Shown here: one piece after another, positions 59,058 through 64,000 of the stretch
How positions within the stretch are numbered: the first letter of the stretch is position 1
How the letters are laid out: each line of letters opens with the position of its first letter
Source of the DNA: Streptomyces sp. NBC_01296
GTDB lineage: Bacteria > Actinomycetota > Actinomycetes > Streptomycetales > Streptomycetaceae
Length of the DNA stretch: 64,000 nucleotides
Direction of reading: 5' to 3'
Assembly (NCBI RefSeq): GCF_035984415.1
Contig: NZ_CP130720.1
Coordinates: forward strand, 8,370,001-8,434,000
The notes under the pieces: model-generated
The model's database searches: none
Seen by the model: the letters and a program-made list of their open reading frames with translations, nothing else
What the model was told of the DNA's origin: nothing
Translations under genes and position numbers: made by a program

Positions 59058-59321
59058 TCACCGGGGCCCGCGGCCCTGGCCCATGGCGAACGCGACGAGG
59101 AATCCGGCCACTCCCGCCCATACCGCGCCTTCGCCCTCCGCCACTCGCCAGCCCAGCAGGCCGAGGGCGAGGGCGGTGACCGCCCCCGCCACTACGGCGC
59201 GGGAGTCGGTGAGGAACATCCACTGGCGTCGGCCGCTGCCGGGCTCTCCGAGTTCGGCGAGGGCCGTTTTGATGACCAGGGCCGCGACCACGATTGCCGC
59301 GACCAGAAGAGTCGCTCCCAC
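59058..59321 (-). CDS. Small membrane protein, 87 aa
   Basis: GTG start at 59321. Helix 1 ATLLVAAIVVAALVIKTALA, a soluble loop (GEPGSGRRQWMFLTDSRAVV), then two hydrophobic stretches (AGAVTALALGLLGW; AVWAGVAGFLVAFAMGQG). Family not recognised. It ends 125 bp upstream of the kinase 2 start on the same strand; a joint transcript is possible. Confidence 0.6.
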   Translation of the reverse strand: MGATLLVAAIVVAALVIKTALAELGEPGSGRRQWMFLTDSRAVVAGAVTALALGLLGWRVAEGEGAVWAGVAGFLVAFAMGQGRGPR

Positions 59322-59339
59322 ATCGGCTCCCGATGTCAG

Positions 59340-59500
59340 TGCCTGGTGGTGAACTCCAGGTCCGGGGTGAGGTCCCGCTCTTGGTGAAGCGGGCGGCGGG
59401 GTTGGTACCGGCGATGATGCCGATCACCTTCCCCACGACGAGGCCGCTGAAGACTCCGAGCGGCTCGGTTGTGGCGAGAACCTTGGCTCCCCATGGTCGC
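59340..59500 (-). pseudogene. NhaA-type Na+/H+ antiporter fragment
   Basis: The minus strand encodes TTEPLGVFSGLVVGKVIGII, as in the NhaA helix EPLGVVLGLVVGKxxGI; a following ARFTK and, in the next frame, LTPDLEFTT resemble the segment before the next helix. Only about 50 residues survive, with one frameshift. Confidence 0.5.
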
Positions 59501-59522
59501 GCGTGGTGCTCCGCCCGGCACG

Positions 59523-59650
59523 TCATGAGATGCCGTACCCGGCAGCGCCGATCACCAGAGCGCCGCCCCCACCCCAGCTGTCCGCGAGGAAGCCGACCAC
59601 GGTGGGGAGGAACCCGCCCACCGCGCGGCCCGCGTTGTACGTGAATCCCC
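59523..59650 (-). pseudogene. MFS transporter C-terminal fragment
   Basis: Minus strand GFTYNAGRAVGGFLPTVVGF with LADSWGGGGALVIGAAGYGIS to a stop at 59523 matches the tenth to eleventh helix region of sugar-acid MFS transporters (YNxGRxxG motif). Nothing upstream matches. Confidence 0.55.
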
Positions 59651-59982
59651 GGCCCGTGCTCACCCGCCAGGACGCCGGGCGCAACCAGGCGGTCCCCACC
59701 TGGATCGAGCAGCTCGACAACCAGGACGCCCCGACGGCCAGCCGACGCAAGGTCGTCATCACCGCCACCGGCACGGACGAGGGTTTGGGCCGGCGAATCC
59801 ACACAGGCCGTGAGGTCTTCCGTCGAGGGTGTGCCGAGGGCCGGGTCCGCACCGCGCGGGCCCGGCCCTCCAAGTGGGGCACGAAATGGGTCGGCTACAC
59901 GATGCCGGCGGCGCGCAGGGCGTTGGTGACCTGGGCGGTCTGGTTGCACCCAACGGGACCGTGGGCGGGACTCGATGCGTGG
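59651..59982. other. Unassigned junction DNA
   Basis: Between the MFS and SDR fragments. The plus-strand frame here (SRRKVVITATGTDEGLGRRI) has no family I can support. Probably a further mosaic of fragments. Confidence 0.35.
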
Positions 59983-60594
59983 CTACTCGGCCGCTGAGTC
60001 CTCCGGGAACTTCACGGGGTAGGGCTCCGCGAAGTCTGCCGACCGCCCTACGGCGCTCCACTCCTCGTCCTGCGTCAGCAGCCGCCGGTCCTGGGCGATG
60101 GACCCCTCCGACGCCGTCACGCCGAGTGCGAGGTTGGTCGGGATGTCGCGGCGCTTCGCCATCCGCACGAGGATCTGCGCGGCGCGCACCGGGTCGCCGG
60201 CCGGGCCCTCGGTGCTCTGTCGGATGCGCCGGTTGATCGCGCCGACGGTGCCGTCGTAGCCCTCGGGTACGTCGTGCACGGTCATGGAGGAGCCGGCCCA
60301 GTCGGTGCGGAACCCGCTCGGTTCGACGACCAGGACCCGCACCCCGAACGGCGCGGTCTCCACGCGCAGCACCCGGCTGAAGCCGTCGATCGCGAACTTC
60401 GCCGCCTGATAGGAGGCGATGCCCGGGGAGCCGCCGACGCGGCCGCCCATGGAGGAGAACTGGACGACCAGCCCGCCGCCCTGCTCGCGCAGCAGGGGGA
60501 TCGCCGCCTTGGTGACGTTGTAGACGCCCCAGAAGTTCGTCTCGAACTGGGCGCGGAAGTCCTCGTCGTCGGTGGTCTCGCCCGTCCGGGCTGA
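59983..60594 (-). pseudogene. Short-chain dehydrogenase, N-terminally truncated
   Basis: The frame reads TGETTDDEDFRAQFETNFWG, VYNVTKAAIPLLREQGGGLV, SSMGGRVGGSPGIASYQAAK (catalytic Tyr and Lys of YxxxK), GFSRVLRVETAPFGVRVLVV, and ends FAEPYPVKFPEDSAAE at 59983. The Rossmann glycine motif and first 80 or so residues are missing; at about 60594 the sequence joins a WD40 fragment. An internal ATG at 60450 could still start a 155-aa piece, but it would not bind cofactor. Confidence 0.75.
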
Positions 60595-60800
60595 ACCCCA
60601 CGGAGGTGACGGGGGCGGCCGCCACCGCCACGGGCTTGCCCCGAGGCGCGGGGTGGTGAGGGCCGGTCATGTCCCACAAGTTCACTGCGCTGGCGCTGTT
60701 GCCGACGGCCAGCTTGTGCCCATCAGGGCTGAACGCCAGCGAGGTTGAGGTGCCGTCAGGCTGCACCAGGGGTTGGCCGTGCCCCTTGCTCATCGAAGAG
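60595..60800 (-). pseudogene. WD40-repeat protein fragment
   Basis: Minus strand: QPDGTSTSLAFSPDGHKLAV, GNSASAVNLWDMTGPHHPAP, PVAVAAAPVTSVGFSP, one and a half WD40 blades of the type found in Streptomyces kinase/NB-ARC-WD40 proteins. It is fused directly to the truncated SDR, so a deletion joined two unrelated genes. Confidence 0.65.
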
Positions 60801-60890
60801 TTTGTGGTGGAGGCAGTGGTGGAGCTGTCCGATCTTGCGGTTGAACAGGTGGGCAGAGCGGATGCATGCCAGTCCTTCGTCCGCGCCTGG

Positions 60891-61166
60891 TCAGGTGTGG
60901 AGGCGGCTGTTCGCGCCGTCGTGACCGTCGGCGCTGTCGTCGTCGAACCAGTAGTCGCCGGCGGCCAGGTAGCGGAAGGAGTGCCCGCTGTTGGCAGGCA
61001 GGGTGACGGTTGCGGCGCGGGTGCCGTTGCCGCGGGACTCGAGGGGGTGGGCTGCGGGGTTCCAGTGGTTGAAGTCTCCGACCACGCTGACCGGTCCGGG
61101 CGGGGCGTCCTCGGGTAGGACGAAGGTGACCTGGGTACGGCCCTTGATTCTCTTGCGTTCGAGCAC
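60891..61166 (-). CDS. Isoamylase early-set (CBM48-like) domain protein
   Basis: 91 aa from a GTG at 61166 (GGAGG 6 nt upstream). A single carbohydrate-binding module: TQVTFVLPEDAPPGPVSVVG, DFNHWNPAAHPLESRGNGTR, FRYLAAGDYWFDDDSADG. This is the domain that precedes the catalytic barrel in glycogen-branching enzymes and AMPK-beta; stand-alone forms occur in Streptomyces stress clusters. It may bind glycogen or trehalose-type glycans (inference). Confidence 0.86.
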   Translation of the reverse strand: MLERKRIKGRTQVTFVLPEDAPPGPVSVVGDFNHWNPAAHPLESRGNGTRAATVTLPANSGHSFRYLAAGDYWFDDDSADGHDGANSRLHT

Positions 61167-61429
61167 CGTGTGCCTCCAGCCGACGGGAGAGGGGAACCGA
61201 CCCATTCTTGTCCGGAAACCTGAAGGCGGTGGCTTTCCACGCCGGTCGAGGACGCGGCGGTCACTCGGCCGGTGGCGTCGGCTTCAGCGGCCAGGTCGCC
61301 GACAGAACGCGCCGCCTCCGCTCGTCCACGGACCGGCCTGGGCCACCGCCCAGCGCGCCGAACCTCTGCCGCGCAGGGAACCGAAGGCCGGAATGCTGAA
61401 TGGCATCGTCCTCGCCGGGCAGGCGCCGT

Positions 61430-61448
61430 ACGGATCCGGTGGATCCGT
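61430..61448. promoter_or_regulatory. Palindrome upstream of the basic protein gene
   Basis: ACGGATCC-GGT-GGATCCGT, perfect 8-bp arms, 39-57 bp before the start at 61487: operator position, factor unknown. Confidence 0.4.
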
Positions 61449-61486
61449 GAACAGATTCCGCATCCGAGCCGAGTGGAGGAGCCGCC

Positions 61487-61810
61487 ATGCCTCGTGGTTC
61501 CAGCCCCAAGCGTGAACGTCAGTATGAGCACATCAAGGAAAGCGCCGAGCAGCGCGGCGAGAGCACGAAGCGTGCGAAGGAGATCGCCGCGCGCACCGTC
61601 AACAAGGAACGCGCCCGTTCAGGGGAGTCGAAGACCGCGAGCCGCTCCTCGACACAGGACATGTCGTCGTCGAAGCGTGGTGGACAGCGCTCGCACAGCG
61701 GGTCTCAGGGCCCCACGAAGGAGCAGCTGTACAACGAGGCGAAGCAGCGGGGGGTCGAAGGCCGTTCCAAGATGGACAAGGCCGAACTGAAGCGGGCCCT
61801 CGGCCGCTGA
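61487..61810 (+). CDS. Basic Rho_N/SAP-like protein (plasmid-stabilisation-protein type)
   Basis: 107 aa, strongly charged. The N-terminal half (RERQYEHIKESAEQRGESTK; RAKEIAARTVNKERARSG) is the KER-type helix often annotated as plasmid stabilisation protein; the linker is Ser/Gly-rich; the C-terminal GPTKEQLYNEAKQRGVEGRS with KMDKAELKRALGR is a Rho_N/SAP-like nucleic-acid binding motif. Likely DNA or RNA binding. GGAGGAG before ATG 61487. Confidence 0.85.
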   Translation: MPRGSSPKRERQYEHIKESAEQRGESTKRAKEIAARTVNKERARSGESKTASRSSTQDMSSSKRGGQRSHSGSQGPTKEQLYNEAKQRGVEGRSKMDKAELKRALGR

Positions 61811-62079
61811 ATGGCGGCTCGGCCATCAGGCCGTCAGGGCCGGGATCGGACTCCGGTCTCGGCTCCGTCCGCCATGGCCCACGCGTCTGGAGACAGTCGA
61901 CCGGCGGAGCGCCCGGCGCGGACATCCGCGCTCCAGCGTTGGGCGTGGTGAACCTCCGAACCCGGGCAGCGCCTGTCCGCTCCCGGCGCCTACGTGCCCG
62001 TGTCGACGCGGAGCGGCGGTTTTGGCGGGGAGGCCGGCGGGGTTCTGGCGCCAGGGCTGCCGCCCGGGGGTCGGTGGGG
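61811..62079. other. No gene seen
   Basis: Open frames here are compositionally biased shadows. Part may be decayed 3' sequence of the oxidoreductase pseudogene on the minus strand. Confidence 0.4.
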
Positions 62080-62477
62080 TTTGGGCCAGTTCGCCGGGCA
62101 GGTGCTTGGCGCCATAGCCGGTGCGCGTGTCGATTGGCTTCTCCCGGCCCGTGTCCCAGCACACTTTCAGGCCGCCGATCACGGGCTTTCGACCGCCTAC
62201 CGCTTCCCGGACGCGGGAGGTGGCCTCGCGGTCGGGGCCCATGGTGACGAACCCGCTGTCGAGCAGCCGGCTCGATGGGGCCGCGGCTTGGGCCTTCACC
62301 GCCGGATGCAGGCGCATGGTGGGGCAGGTCGCCCGATGGGTCACCCGGCAGGCCCTCGGTCTGTGACAAGGCCCCCGATCATCGACCAGACCAGCGGGCT
62401 GTTGCCCTGCGGGCCTGTTCCAGCAGCTGGTCCGGGGTGAGTTCCTGGCAGGCCAGGCAGTACCCGAACGTCGTCAT
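62080..62477 (-). pseudogene. F420/LLM-class oxidoreductase with internal deletions
   Basis: ATG 62477 with GGAGG opens MTTFGYCLACQELTPDQLLE, the N-terminal strand of F420-dependent LLM proteins (TFGYFLACEEFGPAELV). Soon after, in another frame, comes GNSPLVWSMIGGLVTD (family GQSPFVWSVIGAL), and further on SGFVTMGPDREATSRVREAV, KPVIGGLKVCW and LPGELAQTPPTP from the C-terminal third. About 200 residues are missing between the blocks, yet their order is kept: a gene shrinking by successive deletions. Confidence 0.7.
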
Positions 62478-62810
62478 GGGCCCCTTGCCTCCAGGGGCGT
62501 GGATATCGGCCCCTCGGTCGACGCGTGCCCCTGGGCCCCGGCGACAACCATCGAACCACTCGCCGACACCGGGGGATGGGCCCGCCGCAGGAGGATTGCG
62601 TCGTAGAACTGGATGACGCGGGGGCAAGGGCGCTGCGGCCGTCCCCGTCGCGACCGAAGGGCGGAGCCCGGCCCCGGGCCGAATCCAGTCTCGAGTGGGT
62701 GGGTCGGCTCGGGGACCGCGATCGCCTGTGCGTGCATCCGGAGGCAATCGCGAGTTCTTGCGCATACCAGGAGGACGACAGGGCAGGCGGCCTGTCGGAG
62801 GTGGAGAACT
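62478..62810. other. Intergenic region, no gene seen
   Basis: Long shadow frames only. The last 60 bp carry the promoter and ribosome site region of the hydrophobic protein gene. Confidence 0.4.
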
Positions 62811-62972
62811 ATGGTTCCCCTGTTGCTCGTCCTTCTGCTCGTCCTGATCCTCTTCGGCGCGGGTTTTGCGGTCGAAGTTCTGTGGTGGGTCGCGATCGCG
62901 GTCCTGGTGCTCTGGCTCATTGGCTTCGTGGCCCGCCCGGCAGGCGGCGGCGGCCGCTGGTACCGCTGGTAG
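62811..62972 (+). CDS. Small hydrophobic membrane protein, 53 aa
   Basis: MVPLLLVLLLVLILFGAGFA, then VEVLWWVAIAVLVLWLIGFV and a short basic/Gly tail ending RWYRW. Two tightly packed membrane helices with no loop domain, a common but uncharacterised stress-associated peptide type in Streptomyces. Ribosome site GGAGGTGGAG before ATG 62811. CsbD follows 109 bp later on the same strand. Confidence 0.78.
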   Translation: MVPLLLVLLLVLILFGAGFAVEVLWWVAIAVLVLWLIGFVARPAGGGGRWYRW

Positions 62973-63027
62973 CTGCGATCGACGGCGCAAGCCCGCCTGA
63001 CAACCGCTTGCCCCGCCGCGCGCAATT

Positions 63028-63052
63028 GTTCCGTTTCATCTAGTTTGGGCAC
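63028..63052 (+). promoter_or_regulatory. Sigma-B-like promoter of csbD
   Basis: GTTC (63028-63031), 15 bp, GGGCAC (63047-63052) resembles the SigB-group promoter pattern (GTTT, 14-16 bp, GGGTAC/T), 30 bp before the CsbD start. CsbD genes are classical general-stress sigma targets. Confidence 0.5.
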
Positions 63053-63081
63053 CGTCGAGATTCCCAACCAAGGAGTTCACC

Positions 63082-63279
63082 ATGGCTGACAAGGGAAAGA
63101 TGGACCAGGCCAAGGGCAAGGCCAAGGAGGCCGTCGGCAAGGTCACCGGCGACGACCGGATGAAGGCCGAAGGCAAGACGGACCAGGCCAAGGGCAAGGC
63201 GAAGGAAGCCTTGACTGAAACCGAGGAGCGCGCTCGCGGAATCAAGGACTCCCTGCGCGACAAGGGCGACAGGACCTGA
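63082..63279 (+). CDS. CsbD family stress protein
   Basis: 65 aa: KMDQAKGKAKEAVGKVTGDD and, as an internal repeat, GKTDQAKGKAKEALTETEER. This is the amphipathic, Lys/Ala/Glu-rich CsbD fold, induced by general stress sigma factors; function unknown. AAGGAG before ATG 63082. Terminated by a strong hairpin. Confidence 0.93.
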   Translation: MADKGKMDQAKGKAKEAVGKVTGDDRMKAEGKTDQAKGKAKEALTETEERARGIKDSLRDKGDRT

Positions 63280-63317
63280 CGCCGCCTGGGTGAGTCCCCT
63301 CGGGGCTTGCGGATGAC

Positions 63318-63362
63318 CAGGATGCGGCCCCCGGCGCCTCGGCGTCGCGGGGCCGCATCCTG
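63318..63362 (+). terminator. Terminator after csbD
   Basis: CAGGATGCGGCCCC and its exact reverse complement (63349-63362) around a 17-nt loop, 39 bp after the CsbD stop. Confidence 0.85.
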
Positions 63363-63658
63363 TTCCCGGGCCCTGAGGCGTCGGCCCGCCTCCCCGGGGC
63401 CGGCGGGTGGAATCCATGCCGCCTACAACCGGTGGCAGGCGCCCCGCCATTCGGCGGGACAACGGCGCCGACCCCAGGGAGGGGATCGCACCCTCCGTCG
63501 GGCAAATGATGCGGGGTCCGACTCCCTGTGTGAGCGTGGAGACGCTACCTCCAGGGCCGACCGCCCCCGACGTGCGCGGCAGGGGCCCGTGCGGTGGCTG
63601 GCGCGGCTTCCCGGTCTCAGATTTCGCACCGAGCTGCACGGCACGAGAGAGGTCCTCG

Positions 63659-64000
63659 ATGGACAGCCAGAACAAGGACAACCCGGCCGCCGAAGTGGTG
63701 GTGGCGGTCGGCGACTGCTCTGCGGAGGACGCACGCGTCCTCCTCGACCTGCTCGAGCGTTCCTTCCCCGTGGACGTCGGGGCGGGCAGCGCGACGCAAG
63801 GCGGTCAGGCCGCGACCGTGTGGAGCGCGACCCTCGATGCGGCGAAGCCGGCGGAACCGGCGGAGGGGCAGGCAGCCCCCGTTCGGCTGAAGGACGCGGT
63901 CAATGTCACCCTTCAGGGAGGCCCCCGCGCGGTGCAGCGGGTGCAGGACGCGCTCGCCGGACACTTCTCCGTCGAGGACATGGGAGCCGTATCGGGCGAC
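63659..64000 (+). CDS. Hypothetical protein, N-terminal part (runs off the window)
   Basis: An open frame from ATG 63659 (MDSQNKDNPAAEVVVAVGDC) to the window edge, 114 codons with no stop, GC3-rich codon use and a GAGAGAGG ribosome site. Residues AEVVVAVGDCSAEDARVLLD form a first strand and helix; VNVTLQGGPRAVQRVQDALA and HFSVEDMGAVSGD follow, so a small alpha/beta domain seems likely. Family unknown. The antisense frame at 63617-63964 is its shadow. Confidence 0.6.
   Translation, partial: MDSQNKDNPAAEVVVAVGDCSAEDARVLLDLLERSFPVDVGAGSATQGGQAATVWSATLDAAKPAEPAEGQAAPVRLKDAVNVTLQGGPRAVQRVQDALAGHFSVEDMGAVSGD

Noticed and set aside
59759..61531. 590-aa minus-strand open frame
   Set aside because: A mixture of low-complexity shadow and a WD40 fragment. 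The SDR part is in another frame, so it is not one gene.
1..64000. tRNA, rRNA and riboswitch genes
   Set aside because: Scanned by eye for tRNA T-loop (GGTTCGAATCC-like) and rRNA patterns. Nothing was convincing, though short RNAs could be missed without covariance-model search.

Overview
The window is high-GC actinobacterial DNA. Gene content points to Streptomyces: SARP and LuxR regulators, SAV_2336-type and DUF1876 proteins, Tat-exported sulfatase, GTG/TTG starts and long GC-rich hairpin terminators. The density of transposon relics, truncated genes and one-off accessory genes suggests a variable part of the chromosome such as an arm; no tRNA, rRNA, CRISPR array, phage or plasmid replication module was seen. 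Region 1 (1-18.5 kb) is a patchwork of live accessory genes and debris. Live genes: DUF6461 protein, rhodanese membrane protein, Tat sulfatase, TetR regulator with palindromic operators, ATP-grasp protein, DUF3592 and pentapeptide-repeat membrane proteins, an IS5-like transposase, a metallo-beta-lactamase-fold hydrolase and two small secreted proteins. Debris: pieces of ISL3, IS21 (istB) and IS5 elements, a second sulfatase, a single-strand binding protein, an AfsR/SARP regulator, a TPR/CHAT protein and a formylglycine-generating enzyme. Region 2 (18.5-35.9 kb) is the most interesting part. A minus-strand operon encodes an alpha/beta hydrolase, a caspase-like protease with a C-terminal EAD2-like domain, a 69-aa probable RiPP precursor and an HExxH-type peptide-modifying enzyme, with CPA2 cation/proton antiporters on both sides. 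A second minus-strand operon encodes a VMAP-like protein (N-terminal EAD2-like plus VMAP-C-like region), a MoxR-like AAA+ ATPase and a 1,482-aa vWA-like/NB-ARC/TPR protein of the FxSxx-COOH-associated type. Together they look like a nucleotide-dependent conflict/signalling system that uses a caspase effector and a modified peptide. Two IS630-family elements and a 162-bp MITE are stacked head to tail at a single TA inside the stop codon of the 1,482-aa gene, without damaging the protein. Region 3 (36.3-38.9 kb) holds a secreted PI-PLC-X/ricin-lectin protein and a trypsin-like protease interrupted by one frameshift in a G run. Region 4 (39.5-59.3 kb) resembles an actinobacterial dormancy/redox-stress island (the DosR/DevR regulon of mycobacteria): alcohol dehydrogenase, HTH-PPOX fusion, HAD phosphoglucomutase and GH65 phosphorylase in one translationally coupled operon; Rv1733c-like and DUF1876 (Rv1738-like) proteins; Acg-like nitroreductase; CBS-BON and universal stress proteins; STAS and PPOX proteins; a phosphoketolase; and two GAF-domain histidine kinases with two LuxR response regulators. 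Near-palindromic GGGGACC-n3/4-GGCCC boxes precede many of these genes and are the likely regulator sites. Several members are shortened copies with internal deletions. Region 5 (59.3-64 kb) holds relics (NhaA, MFS, SDR joined to WD40, an internally deleted F420/LLM oxidoreductase) between small stress-type proteins (CBM48 protein, Rho_N/SAP-like basic protein, a hydrophobic peptide, CsbD) and a gene running off the right edge.
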